A stretch of 18,635 bases of DNA from Klebsiella pneumoniae (GTDB lineage Bacteria > Pseudomonadota > Gammaproteobacteria > Ga0077536): NCBI GenBank assembly GCA_945873015.1, contig CAMCBY010000023.1:1-18635 (forward strand), written 5' to 3'. The notes beneath the pieces are model-generated. The model was not told where the DNA came from, made no database searches, and was given only the letters and a program-made list of their open reading frames with translations. The translations under genes and the position numbers were made by a program. Shown here piece by piece: positions 1-7,224 of the stretch. The stretch's first letter is position 1. Each line of letters begins with the position of its first letter.

Positions 1-1
1 G

Positions 2-148
2 GGCGTCGAGATGGTGATGCCCGGCGACAACGTCAAGGTGACGGTGAAGCTGATCAACCCGATCGCGATGGAAGATGGTCTGCGCTTTGCAATCCGTGAA
101 GGTGGCCGCACTGTCGGCGCCGGCGTGGTCAGCAAGATTCTCGAGTAG
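2..148 (+). CDS. tuf: Elongation factor Tu, C-terminal 48 residues (5' end outside window)
   Basis: The open frame entering the window encodes the last 48 residues of EF-Tu and ends at a TAG codon at 146-148. It contains the domain 3 signature GDNVKVTVKLINPIAMEDG followed by the conserved end FAIREGGRTVGAGVVSKILE. EF-Tu is the GTPase that carries aminoacyl-tRNA to the ribosomal A site; domain 3 contacts tRNA and EF-Ts. Being directly upstream of rpsJ, it is the last gene of a str-type operon (rpsL-rpsG-fusA-tuf elsewhere). The GTPase domain lies outside the window, so only the C-terminus can be judged, and it is intact. The gene is cut by the window edge, not broken. Confidence 0.96.
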   Translation, partial: GVEMVMPGDNVKVTVKLINPIAMEDGLRFAIREGGRTVGAGVVSKILE

Positions 149-203
149 GCGCGCGACCTAACTGTTACTCAATTTTTGAATTAGAAGGTCATCGGAACAC
201 GCG

Positions 204-515
204 ATGAATCAGCAAGTAATCAGAATCAGGCTCAAGGCGTTCGACCATCGACTGATTGATCAGTCGACCAAGGAGATCGTCGAAACGGCCAAGCGGACGG
301 GTGCCCAAGTGAAGGGCCCGATACCTCTGCCCACGAAGAAAGAACGCTTTACCGTTCTGATCTCACCGCACGTCAACAAAGACGCGCGCGATCAATACGA
401 GATCCGCACTCACAAGCGTTTGCTCGACATCGTCAATCCGACTGACAAGACGGTTGACGCACTGATGAAGCTGGATCTCGCCGCTGGCGTTGATGTCCAG
501 ATCAAGTTGAACTAG
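204..515 (+). CDS. rpsJ: 30S ribosomal protein S10 (NusE)
   Basis: The 103-residue product has the usual length of bacterial S10 and its hallmarks: IRIRLKAFDHRLIDQS at the N-terminus, TGAQVKGPIPLPTKKERFTVL in the middle, and the H-K-R-L-L-D-I-V motif near residue 70. S10 sits in the head of the 30S subunit and, as NusE, pairs with NusB in transcription antitermination of rRNA operons. The ATG at 204 is preceded by GGAA at 194-197, with a second purine run AGAAGG further upstream. It starts only 55 bases after tuf, so it is probably transcribed from the str operon promoter. It is the first gene of the S10 cluster. Confidence 0.98.
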   Translation: MNQQVIRIRLKAFDHRLIDQSTKEIVETAKRTGAQVKGPIPLPTKKERFTVLISPHVNKDARDQYEIRTHKRLLDIVNPTDKTVDALMKLDLAAGVDVQIKLN

Positions 516-533
516 GCGAGTTGGAGAGCAGGC

Positions 534-1172
534 ATGAGCCTTGGATTGATTGGACGCAAGTGCGGCATGACGCGAATCTTCACTGAAGATGGCGCGTCGA
601 CCCCGGTGACCGTCGTCGAAGTCGAGCCGAATCGCGTGACGCGCGTGAAGACTCCTGACTCGGACGGCTACAGCGCGGTCCAGGTGACCTGTGGTGAGAA
701 GGCGCAGAATCGCGTCAATCGCGCAATCGCCGGTGAGTTCAAGAAGGCAGGCACAGGTGCCGGTCGCGGTTTATGGGAGTTCCGTCTCGGCGGTGCCAAT
801 GAGCCTGAACTGAACGTCGGTTCCGAGTTGAAGGTCGACTTTTTTGAAGCCGGCCAGTATGTGGATGTGACCGGAACGAGCATCGGCAAGGGTTTCGCCG
901 GTACTATCAAACGTCACAACTTCAGCTCGCAGGACGCCTCCCACGGTAACTCGGTATCGCATCGCGTGCCGGGTTCTATCGGCCAGTGTCAGACCCCTGG
1001 TCGCGTGGTTAAAGGTAAAAAGATGGCGGGTCACATGGGTGACAAGCAGCGCACCGTGCAGAGTCTTCAAGTAGTACGCGTCGATGTCGAACGCAATCTG
1101 CTGTTGATCAAAGGCGCGGTGCCCGGTTCCAAGGGTGGCGAAGTGATCGTCCGCCCGGCGGTCAAGGCGTAG
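534..1172 (+). CDS. rplC: 50S ribosomal protein L3
   Basis: This 212-residue protein matches L3 over its whole length. It starts LGLIGRKCGMTRIFTEDG, and the central extension that reaches towards the peptidyl transferase centre is present at about residues 125-172, with HGNSVSHRVPGSIG and KGKKMAGHMGD. The Gln in the QTPG stretch (Q153) corresponds to the residue that PrmB methylates in E. coli; that it is methylated here is inference. L3 is one of the two proteins that nucleate 50S assembly, binding near the 3' end of 23S rRNA. A GGAG at 523-526 lies 7 bases before the ATG. The gap to rpsJ is 18 bases and to rplD 14. Confidence 0.98.
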   Translation: MSLGLIGRKCGMTRIFTEDGASTPVTVVEVEPNRVTRVKTPDSDGYSAVQVTCGEKAQNRVNRAIAGEFKKAGTGAGRGLWEFRLGGANEPELNVGSELKVDFFEAGQYVDVTGTSIGKGFAGTIKRHNFSSQDASHGNSVSHRVPGSIGQCQTPGRVVKGKKMAGHMGDKQRTVQSLQVVRVDVERNLLLIKGAVPGSKGGEVIVRPAVKA

Positions 1173-1186
1173 CTGAAATAGCAATC

Positions 1187-1807
1187 ATGGAATTACAAGT
1201 TCAATCGATCTCATCCAACGCAGCGGCGAGCAGCGTCGCGCTGTCGGACGAAGTGTTCGGCAACGACTTCAATGAGCCTCTTATCCACCAGGTGGTGACG
1301 GCTTATATGAACGCGGCACGTAGCGGCACCAAAGCGCAAAAATCACGGGCGGACGTCGCCGGTGGTGGTCGCAAGCCGTGGCGCCAGAAGGGTACCGGCC
1401 GTGCCCGCGCCGGCACCACGCGCAGCCCGTTGTGGCGCGGTGGCGGTGTGACGTTTGCGGCCCGTCCGCGCGACTATTCGCAGAAGGTCAACCGCAAGAT
1501 GTATCGCAGTGCACTGCGCTCGATCCTTTCGGAACTGGTGCGTCAGGATCGTCTGTTGGTGGTCGATGACTTCCAGTTGGCTGAGCCTAAGACCAAGCTC
1601 GCGTTGGCTGCACTGAATAAACTCGGTGTCAACGATGTACTGATCGTGTGCGACGAGATTACCGAGAATCTGTTTCTGGCAGCGCGCAATATTCCGCACA
1701 TCGGCATGGCGGACGTCAGTGCTATTGACCCGGTGCTGCTGATTTCCTACGACAAGGTCGTGGTCACGCAGAAGGCGCTGGCCGGCCTCGAGGCGATGTT
1801 CAAATGA
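1187..1807 (+). CDS. rplD: 50S ribosomal protein L4
   Basis: The 206-residue product is L4. The long basic, glycine-rich loop that lines the nascent peptide tunnel is clear at about residues 48-92, including GGGRKPWRQKGTGRAR and SPLWRGGGVTF. The globular part follows, with LLVVDDF and VLIVCDE strands. In E. coli L4 is also the repressor of the S10 operon, acting on the leader before rpsJ by attenuation and translational control. Here the space before rpsJ is only 55 bases, so that leader cannot be present in its E. coli form. The stop codon overlaps the start of rplW in an ATGA at 1804-1807, pointing to translational coupling. Confidence 0.98.
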   Translation: MELQVQSISSNAAASSVALSDEVFGNDFNEPLIHQVVTAYMNAARSGTKAQKSRADVAGGGRKPWRQKGTGRARAGTTRSPLWRGGGVTFAARPRDYSQKVNRKMYRSALRSILSELVRQDRLLVVDDFQLAEPKTKLALAALNKLGVNDVLIVCDEITENLFLAARNIPHIGMADVSAIDPVLLISYDKVVVTQKALAGLEAMFK

Positions 1808-2100
1808 ATCAGGAACGTTTGTTACAGGTGCTCGTCGAGCCCAAGCTGTCGGAGAAGGGCGCGCGCGTTGCCGACCTCCACCGCCAGTACATGTTCAAGG
1901 TTTTGAACGATGCGACCAAGCCAGAGATCAAGGCGGCGGTCGAGCAACTGTTCAAAGTCGAGGTCGAGCACGTGACGACCTCCATGGTGCATGCACGGAC
2001 GCGCAACTTCAAAGGTCGCGCGGGTCTGCGTAGTAACTGGAAGAAGGCCTTCGTGAAGCTGAAAGAAGGCTTCGAAATCAATTTCGTCGGCGGCGAGTAA
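1804..2100 (+). CDS. rplW: 50S ribosomal protein L23
   Basis: This 98-residue protein is L23, with the typical start LLQVLVEPKLSEKG, the strand YMFKVLNDATKPEIKAAVEQLFKV and the rRNA-binding segment around RTRNFKGRAGLRSNWKKAFV. L23 sits at the exit of the polypeptide tunnel and is the docking site for trigger factor and SRP. The ATG overlaps the TGA of rplD by four bases, so it is probably translated by ribosomes finishing rplD. The length is normal for proteobacteria. Confidence 0.98.
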   Translation: MNQERLLQVLVEPKLSEKGARVADLHRQYMFKVLNDATKPEIKAAVEQLFKVEVEHVTTSMVHARTRNFKGRAGLRSNWKKAFVKLKEGFEINFVGGE

Positions 2101-2116
2101 GGGCGGAGCAATAGCC

Positions 2117-2944
2117 ATGGCATTATTCAAAGCTAAACCGACCTCTCCCGGTCGCCGCAGTGTGGTTCGAGTCGCCACGCCGGACCTGCACAAAGGCGCT
2201 CCCTACGCGCCTCTGTTGGAGTCGCAGTCGCGTAACTCGGGCCGTAATAACCAGGGACGCATTACGGTGCGTCATCGTGGCGGCGGTCACAAGCAGCACT
2301 ACCGCATGATCGACTTCCGTCGCGACAAGGACGGCATCAATGCCATCGTCGAGCGACTTGAATACGATCCGAACCGTTCGGCGCATATTGCGCTGGTGCT
2401 GTACGAGGACGGCGAACGTCGTTACATCATCGCACCGAAAGGTGTGAAGGCCGGCAGCAAGCTACGCTCCGGTGCCGATGCGCCGATCGTTGCAGGCAAC
2501 TGCCTGCCGCTGCGCAACATGCCGGTCGGTGCGCTGATCCACTGCGTGGAGCTCAAACCCGGTAAGGGCGCGCAGCTCGGTCGTAGCGCCGGTGCCGCCA
2601 TCCAGTACGTGGCGCGTGAAGGTGCATATGCCACCCTGCGGCTTCGCTCGGGCGAAATGCGCAAGGTGCCGATTGAGTGCCGCGCCACCATTGGCGAAGT
2701 CGGCAATCAGGAACATTCGTTGCGTTCGCTCGGCAAGGCCGGTGCGAAACGCTGGCGCGGTGTGCGCCCGACCGTTCGCGGTGTGGCGATGAACCCGGTA
2801 GACCATCCGCACGGTGGTGGTGAAGGTCGCACCTCGGGTGGCCGTCATCCGGTCAGCCCGTGGGGCACGCCGACCAAAGGTCACAAGACACGCCACAACA
2901 AACGTACCGATGGTCTCATCGTACGTCGGCGTAACAAGAAGTAG
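2117..2944 (+). CDS. rplB: 50S ribosomal protein L2
   Basis: The 275-residue product is L2, the most conserved large-subunit protein, placed beside the peptidyl transferase centre and needed for subunit association. The C-terminal signature AMNPVDHPHGGGEGRTSGGR is complete at about residues 224-243, with H230 at the position of the functionally important E. coli H229. The N-terminal RNA-binding part shows GRNNQGRITVRHRGGGHK at about residues 42-59. The protein ends in the usual basic tail VRRRNKK. A GGAG in the short spacer after rplW serves as ribosome binding site. Length matches the family (about 273-276). Confidence 0.99.
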   Translation: MALFKAKPTSPGRRSVVRVATPDLHKGAPYAPLLESQSRNSGRNNQGRITVRHRGGGHKQHYRMIDFRRDKDGINAIVERLEYDPNRSAHIALVLYEDGERRYIIAPKGVKAGSKLRSGADAPIVAGNCLPLRNMPVGALIHCVELKPGKGAQLGRSAGAAIQYVAREGAYATLRLRSGEMRKVPIECRATIGEVGNQEHSLRSLGKAGAKRWRGVRPTVRGVAMNPVDHPHGGGEGRTSGGRHPVSPWGTPTKGHKTRHNKRTDGLIVRRRNKK

Positions 2945-2958
2945 TCGCGGAGAGCTTT

Positions 2959-3231
2959 ATGGCCCGTTCCATACGCAAAGGTCCGTTCATCGACCACCAC
3001 CTTTTGAAAAAGGTGGAAGAAGCGCGCGCGCGCAACGACAAGCGTCCGATCAAGACCTGGTCACGCCGCTCAATGGTCGCGCCGGACATGGTTGGCTTGA
3101 CCATCGCCGTCCACAACGGCCGCCAGCACATGCCGGTGTACGTCAACGAAAACATGGTCGGGCACAAGCTCGGCGAATTCGCGCCGACGCGGTCGTTCCG
3201 TGGCCACGTGGCCGACAAGAAGGCGCGCTAA
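2959..3231 (+). CDS. rpsS: 30S ribosomal protein S19
   Basis: This 90-residue protein is S19. It opens with ARSIRKGPFIDHHLLKKVE, and the conserved TWSRRSMVAPDMVGLTIAVH and HKLGEFAPTRSFRGHV motifs follow. S19 lies in the head of the 30S subunit, forms a pair with S13 and contacts the 50S central protuberance. A GGAG at 2949-2952 precedes the ATG by six bases. The TAA ends 13 bases before the rplV start. Confidence 0.98.
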   Translation: MARSIRKGPFIDHHLLKKVEEARARNDKRPIKTWSRRSMVAPDMVGLTIAVHNGRQHMPVYVNENMVGHKLGEFAPTRSFRGHVADKKAR

Positions 3232-3244
3232 GGATCAAGCAGAC

Positions 3245-3583
3245 ATGGCGACTGTAGCTAAATTGAGAAACGCGCGTATGGCCGCGCAAAAGGTTCGCCT
3301 GGTGGCGGATCTGATTCGCGGCCAGCGTGTCGAAAAGGCGATCAACATTCTGACCTTCAGCAACAAGAAGGCCGCCGCGCTCGTCAAGAAGGTGCTGGAG
3401 TCCGCGATTGCGAACGCTGAGCACAACGACGGTGCTGATGTCGATGAGCTGAAAGTCAGCACCATCATGGTAGATGAAGGTGCGACCATGAAGCGCTGGC
3501 GGGCACGAGCACGCGGGCGCGCGGCCAAAATCATGAAGCGCACGTGCCATGTGACCGTGTGGGTCGAGCAAGTGGGGCAGTAG
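3245..3583 (+). CDS. rplV: 50S ribosomal protein L22
   Basis: The product is 112 residues from the ATG at 3245, close to the usual 110. A longer in-frame start at 3200 would add 15 residues that lie inside rpsS and read as its shifted frame; the 3245 start is chosen because AAGGA at 3230-3234 precedes it and L22 proteins normally begin about here. The conserved core MAAQKVRLVADLIRG is at the N-terminus. The tunnel-lining hairpin is near residues 80-100, with the TMKRWRARARGRA stretch; changes in this hairpin confer macrolide resistance in other bacteria. Nothing unusual is seen there. Confidence 0.97.
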   Translation: MATVAKLRNARMAAQKVRLVADLIRGQRVEKAINILTFSNKKAAALVKKVLESAIANAEHNDGADVDELKVSTIMVDEGATMKRWRARARGRAAKIMKRTCHVTVWVEQVGQ

Positions 3584-3587
3584 GAAA

Positions 3588-4262
3588 ATGGGACAGAAAG
3601 TACATCCGTACGGCATTCGCTTAGGCATCGTCAAGGATTGGACCTCGACCTGGTACGCAGATACCAAGAACTACGCGAACTACCTGAACAATGATCTGGC
3701 GGTCCGTGCGTTCTTGCGTAAGAAGCTTGCGCATGCGTCGGTGAGTCGCATCCAGATCGAGCGTCCGGCCAACAACGCCCGCATCATCATTCATACCGCG
3801 CGCCCGGGTATCGTGATCGGCAAAAAGGGTGAAGACATCGAGTCACTGCGCAAGCAGGTCACGGCTTTGATGAAGGTGCCGGCGCACATCAGTGTCGAGG
3901 AAATTCGTAAGCCGGAGCTGGACGCATATCTGGTTGCTGAGTCGGTCGCCCAGCAGCTTGAGCGGCGCATCATGTTTCGCCGCGCGATGAAACGTGCGGT
4001 TTCGAATTCCATGCGCCTCGGTGCGCAGGGCATCAAGATTAACGTCGCCGGTCGTTTGAACGGCGCTGAAATCGCCCGTACCGAATGGTACCGCGAGGGG
4101 CGCGTGCCGCTGCACACCTTGCGTGCTGACATCGACTACGGTTTTGCCGAAGCAAATACGACTTATGGCGTGATTGGCGTCAAGGTTTGGATATTCAAGG
4201 GCGAAATCGTGCGCCCGGGTCCGATCGGCGACACCGCCGACGGCGAGACCTCGGCGGCCTGA
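3588..4262 (+). CDS. rpsC: 30S ribosomal protein S3
   Basis: This 224-residue protein is S3. It begins MGQKVHPYGIRLGI, where most relatives have Asn in place of Tyr8. The type II KH domain carries its GxxG loop in VIGKKGEDI at about residues 76-84. The C-terminal domain shows GRLNGAEIARTEWYREGRVP and the end VKVWIFKGEIV. S3 forms the mRNA entry tunnel with S4 and S5 and contributes to mRNA unwinding. The start codon follows the rplV stop by four bases, with AGGA overlapping that stop codon. The end is slightly acidic and Thr/Ala-rich, as is common for the S3 tail. Confidence 0.98.
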   Translation: MGQKVHPYGIRLGIVKDWTSTWYADTKNYANYLNNDLAVRAFLRKKLAHASVSRIQIERPANNARIIIHTARPGIVIGKKGEDIESLRKQVTALMKVPAHISVEEIRKPELDAYLVAESVAQQLERRIMFRRAMKRAVSNSMRLGAQGIKINVAGRLNGAEIARTEWYREGRVPLHTLRADIDYGFAEANTTYGVIGVKVWIFKGEIVRPGPIGDTADGETSAA

Positions 4263-4292
4263 GGCCGGCGCCTACCGGCAGGAGCATAGACA

Positions 4293-4706
4293 GTGCTGCA
4301 ACCTAAAAATACAAAATTCCGCAAGCAGATGAAGGGCCGCAACCGCGGCCTCGCCCAGCGCGGAAACCGTGTCAGCTTCGGTGAATTCGCCCTCAAGGCG
4401 ACCACCGGCGGCCGCATCACCGCGCGTCAGATAGAAGCAGCGCGCCGTGCCATCACCCGTTTCGTGAAGCGTGGCGCGAAAGTCTGGATTCGTGTGTTTC
4501 CGGACAAGCCGATTTCGAAGAAGCCTCTCGAAGTCCGCCAGGGCAAGGGCAAGGGTAACGTTGAGTACTGGGTCGCCCAGATCAAGCCCGGTACGGTGCT
4601 TTACGAAATGGAAGGTGTGCCGGAGGACCAGGCGCGCGAGGCAATGCGTCTGGCTGCCGCCAAGCTGCCTGTTCGTACCACTTTTGCTATTCGTACGGTG
4701 CTGTGA
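4293..4706 (+). CDS. rplP: 50S ribosomal protein L16
   Basis: The 137-residue product is L16. The start is a GTG at 4293, supported by AGGAG in the spacer and by the conserved N-terminus MLQPKNTKFRKQMKGRNRG. The motif KPLEVRQGKGKGNVEYWVA lies at about residues 77-95; R82 corresponds to the Arg that the oxygenase RoxA hydroxylates in E. coli. L16 binds near the A-site tRNA and is a late assembly protein of the 50S subunit. Its TGA overlaps the rpmC start in an ATGA at 4703-4706. Confidence 0.98.
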   Translation: MLQPKNTKFRKQMKGRNRGLAQRGNRVSFGEFALKATTGGRITARQIEAARRAITRFVKRGAKVWIRVFPDKPISKKPLEVRQGKGKGNVEYWVAQIKPGTVLYEMEGVPEDQAREAMRLAAAKLPVRTTFAIRTVL

Positions 4707-4915
4707 TGAAAGCGAACGAATTACGTGAAAAGGATGGCGCCCAACTAACGGCGCTGCTGCTGGAACTGCGTCGCAAACAGTTCAACATGCGCATGCAGGC
4801 GGGTTCTGGTCAGCCACCGCGTTCAACCGACGTGCGTGAGACGCGCCGCGACATCGCGCGCATCAAGACCATCATCAAGCAGAAGAGCGATGTTGCTGCA
4901 GGTAGTGTGAAATGA
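4703..4915 (+). CDS. rpmC: 50S ribosomal protein L29
   Basis: This 70-residue protein is L29, with the N-terminal helix KANELREKDGAQLTALLLEL and the diagnostic RRKQFNMRMQAGSGQ, followed by a second helix ending RRDIARIKTIIKQK. L29 is a two-helix protein at the tunnel exit next to L23. It overlaps its neighbours on both sides by four bases (ATGA at 4703-4706 with rplP and at 4912-4915 with rpsQ). A lysine-rich tail of a few residues follows the second helix. Confidence 0.97.
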   Translation: MMKANELREKDGAQLTALLLELRRKQFNMRMQAGSGQPPRSTDVRETRRDIARIKTIIKQKSDVAAGSVK

Positions 4916-5178
4916 GCGAACAGACCAAGACCGCGAGAACGCTGACGGGCGTCGTTGCCAGCACCAAGATGGACAAAACCATCTCGGTCGTAATCGAGCG
5001 ACGCGTTGAGCATCCGCTTTATCGCAAGTACGTGCGCAAGTCGACCAAGCTGCTCGCACACGACGAGAACAACGAGTGCAACGAGGGCGACACTGTCGCC
5101 ATCGAAGAGTGCCGTCCGCTGTCGAAGAACAAGAGCTGGCGCCTGGCCCGGGTCATTGAACGCGCAACGCGCGTTTAA
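4912..5178 (+). CDS. rpsQ: 30S ribosomal protein S17
   Basis: The 88-residue product is S17, an OB-fold protein that binds 16S rRNA early in 30S assembly. Seen motifs are TLTGVVASTKMDKTISVVIERRVEHPLY at about residues 10-37, KYVRKSTKLLAHDE after that, and the conserved GDTVAIEECRPLSKNKSWRL. It is the last gene of the classical S10 operon. The start overlaps the rpmC stop as ATGA, and a 36-base gap separates it from rplN. No terminator or clear promoter is visible in this gap, so the spc genes are probably read from the same transcript. Confidence 0.97.
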   Translation: MSEQTKTARTLTGVVASTKMDKTISVVIERRVEHPLYRKYVRKSTKLLAHDENNECNEGDTVAIEECRPLSKNKSWRLARVIERATRV

Positions 5179-5214
5179 GCCTTGGCACTGCCGGATTACG
5201 GATTGGAGTAAGTC

Positions 5215-5583
5215 ATGATTCAGATGCAAAGCATGCTCGACGCCGCGGACAACAGCGGCGCGCGCCGACTGATGTGCATCAAGGTGCTGGGCGGCTCGCG
5301 CCGTCGGTACGCCAACATTGGCGACGTCATCAAGGTCAGCATCAAGGAAGCGGTGCCGCGCGGTAAGGTCAAGAAAGGCGATGTTTTCAACGCCGTCGTG
5401 GTGCGGACCCGCAAGGGTGTACGACGCCCTGACGGTTCGACGATTCGCTTCGATGGCAACGCGGCGGTTCTTCTGGACAAGCAGTTGCAGCCGGTCGGCA
5501 CCCGCATTTTCGGGCCCGTGACGCGCGAACTGCGTGGCGAGAAGTTCATGCGCATCGTGTCATTGGCGCCGGAAGTGCTGTAA
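5215..5583 (+). CDS. rplN: 50S ribosomal protein L14
   Basis: This 122-residue protein is L14, of exactly the usual length. It starts MIQMQSMLDAADNSGARRL, continues with CIKVLGGSRRRYANIGDVIKVS, and ends IFGPVTRELR then FMRIVSLAPEVL. L14 lies on the subunit interface, takes part in intersubunit bridges, and is the target of the silencing factor RsfS. GGAG at 5205-5208 gives a well-spaced ribosome binding site. It is the first gene of the spc part of the cluster. Confidence 0.98.
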   Translation: MIQMQSMLDAADNSGARRLMCIKVLGGSRRRYANIGDVIKVSIKEAVPRGKVKKGDVFNAVVVRTRKGVRRPDGSTIRFDGNAAVLLDKQLQPVGTRIFGPVTRELRGEKFMRIVSLAPEVL

Positions 5584-5606
5584 GCGGCGCAAGGTCGGAG
5601 TAAGCA

Positions 5607-5924
5607 ATGAACAAGATCAAAAAAGGTGACACCGTGGCCGTCCTGACCGGGCGCGATCGCGGCAAGCGCGGCACGGTAGTGCGAGTGTATGCGGACGACC
5701 GTGTGCTGGTTGAAGGCATTAATGTCGTGAAGCGACATACGCGCCCCAATCCCCAGGCCGGTATTGCCGGTGGCATCGTCGAGAAGGAAGCACCGCTGCA
5801 GATCTCGAATGTGGCGCTGTTCAACCCGATGACGCAGAAACCGGACCGGGTCGGCATTCGCGTGCTGGAGGACGGCCGCAAGGTGCGGTTTTTCAAGTCC
5901 AACGGCGAAGTCGTGGACGTGTAA
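5607..5924 (+). CDS. rplX: 50S ribosomal protein L24
   Basis: The 105-residue product is L24. A KOW motif fills residues 3-28 (KIKKGDTVAVLTGRDRGKRG and the following strand), then come EGINVVKRHTRPN and GGIVEKEAPLQISNVAL. L24 is one of the two initiator proteins of 50S assembly and binds the 5' region of 23S rRNA. It is preceded by GGAG in the 23-base spacer after rplN and followed by rplE after 15 bases. In E. coli the S8 repressor site lies in the rplX-rplE junction; I cannot show an equivalent fold here by eye. Confidence 0.98.
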   Translation: MNKIKKGDTVAVLTGRDRGKRGTVVRVYADDRVLVEGINVVKRHTRPNPQAGIAGGIVEKEAPLQISNVALFNPMTQKPDRVGIRVLEDGRKVRFFKSNGEVVDV

Positions 5925-5939
5925 TCGGGAAGTTTTGCA

Positions 5940-6479
5940 ATGACCAGACTGGAACAACATTACCGCGACGTCGTGATTAAGAAGCTGAGCGACCAGTTCA
6001 GCTATCAGTCCGCGATGCAGGTGCCGCGCATCACCAAAGTGACCCTCAACATGGGCCTCGGCGAAGCTGTTGGCGACAAGAAGATCATCGACCATGCGGT
6101 CGGCGACATGAAGGCAATTTCAGGCCAGCAGCCGGTGGTGTGCCTCGCGCGCAAATCGATCGCGGGCTTCAAAATCCGTGAAGAATGGCCGATTGGCTGC
6201 AAGGTGACGCTGCGCCGCGCGCGTATGTATGAGTTCCTGGACCGCCTGATCAACATCGCGATACCGCGCATTCGGGACTTCCGTGGCCTGAATGGCCGCG
6301 CCTTCGACGGCCGTGGTAACTACAGCATGGGTATCAAAGAGCAGATCATTTTCCCGGAAATCGATTACGACAAAATCGATGTTCTGCGGGGCATGGACAT
6401 CTGCATTACCACTACCGCCCGTACCGACGAAGAAGGCCGGGCATTGTTGGAAGCGTTCCGCTTCCCGTTGAGGACCTAA
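5940..6479 (+). CDS. rplE: 50S ribosomal protein L5
   Basis: This 179-residue protein is L5, with the usual proteobacterial length. It shows MQVPRITKVTLNMGLGEAV near residue 26, ISGQQPVVCLARKSIAGFK in the middle, and the signature region FRGLNGRAFDGRGNYSMGI at about residues 113-131. L5 binds 5S rRNA together with L18 and L25 and contacts P-site tRNA from the central protuberance. GGAAG lies in the short spacer before the ATG. Confidence 0.98.
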   Translation: MTRLEQHYRDVVIKKLSDQFSYQSAMQVPRITKVTLNMGLGEAVGDKKIIDHAVGDMKAISGQQPVVCLARKSIAGFKIREEWPIGCKVTLRRARMYEFLDRLINIAIPRIRDFRGLNGRAFDGRGNYSMGIKEQIIFPEIDYDKIDVLRGMDICITTTARTDEEGRALLEAFRFPLRT

Positions 6480-6489
6480 GGGCAGGCAC

Positions 6490-6795
6490 ATGGCTAAGAA
6501 ATCCATGGTCAATCGTGAAGTGAAGCGTACGGAACTGGCGAAGAAGTTCGCCAAGAGGCGCGCGGAACTCAAGACGATCATTAAAGATGAAGACCGCTCC
6601 TATGAGGACCGCGAAGAGGCGCGTCTGCGTTTGCAGAAACTGCCGCGCGACTCGAGCCCGGTGCGTGGTCGCAATCGTTGCCGCCTGACCGGTCGTCCTC
6701 ACGGCTATTACCGCAAGTTCGGGCTTGGCCGCAACGAACTGCGTCGCTTGGCGATGCAGGGGCATGTGCCTGGTCTGGTCAAGGCCAGTTGGTAA
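6490..6795 (+). CDS. rpsN: 30S ribosomal protein S14, zinc-free type
   Basis: The 101-residue product is the long form of S14. It starts AKKSMVNREVKRTELAKKFA and has the conserved RGRNRCRLTGRPHGYYRKFG near residues 58-77 and the end GHVPGLVKASW. The paired CxxC motifs of the short zinc form are absent: there is a single Cys in the core. S14 lies in the 30S head between S3, S10 and S19. The zinc-free form is usual for proteobacteria, so no zinc-regulated substitute needs to be assumed. Confidence 0.97.
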   Translation: MAKKSMVNREVKRTELAKKFAKRRAELKTIIKDEDRSYEDREEARLRLQKLPRDSSPVRGRNRCRLTGRPHGYYRKFGLGRNELRRLAMQGHVPGLVKASW

Positions 6796-6816
6796 GCGGG
6801 CGAGGAAGGTACTGAT

Positions 6817-7212
6817 ATGAGCATGCAAGATCCCATTGGCGATATGTTGACTCGCATCCGCAACGCGCAGGCCCGTGCCAAGCGCGACGTCGCGATGCCG
6901 GCATCCAAGCGCAAGTCCGCCATCGCCGAAGTGCTGAAGAATGAAGGTTACATCACCGACTACCGGGTCGAGGGTGAGGGTGCGACCAAGCAGTTGCACA
7001 TCGAACTCAAATACTTCCGCGGCAAGCCGGTCATCGAGCGCGTGTGGCGTGTCAGCCGGCCCGGCTTGCGCATTTACAAAACCAAGGACCAGTTGCCTTC
7101 CATTATTGGAGGCTTGGGCGTCGCGATTGTATCGACGTCGAAGGGGCTGATGAGCGATCGCGAAGCGCGAGCGCAGGGCATCGGCGGCGAAATCATCTGT
7201 TCCGTTTATTAA
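6817..7212 (+). CDS. rpsH: 30S ribosomal protein S8
   Basis: This 131-residue protein is S8, with the N-terminal SMQDPIGDMLTRIRNAQ, the middle VWRVSRPGLRIY, and the C-terminal signature GLGVAIVSTSKGLMSDREAR. It binds helix 21 of 16S rRNA and is needed for folding of the platform. In E. coli S8 is also the translational repressor of the spc operon through a site at the start of rplE. That control is possible but not shown here. It follows rpsN after 21 bases with GAGGAAGG as ribosome binding site. Confidence 0.98.
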   Translation: MSMQDPIGDMLTRIRNAQARAKRDVAMPASKRKSAIAEVLKNEGYITDYRVEGEGATKQLHIELKYFRGKPVIERVWRVSRPGLRIYKTKDQLPSIIGGLGVAIVSTSKGLMSDREARAQGIGGEIICSVY

Positions 7213-7224
7213 GGTCGTAGCGAG

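Noticed and set aside
3200..3244. Longer N-terminus for L22 starting inside rpsS
   Set aside because: The extra 15 residues are a shifted reading of rpsS, and the start at 3245 gives the normal family length with a suitable ribosome binding site.
5220..6095. Minus-strand open frame of 291 codons opposite rplN, rplX and rplE
   Set aside because: Same explanation: antisense to essential, fully conserved genes, no ribosome binding site of note and no recognisable domain.
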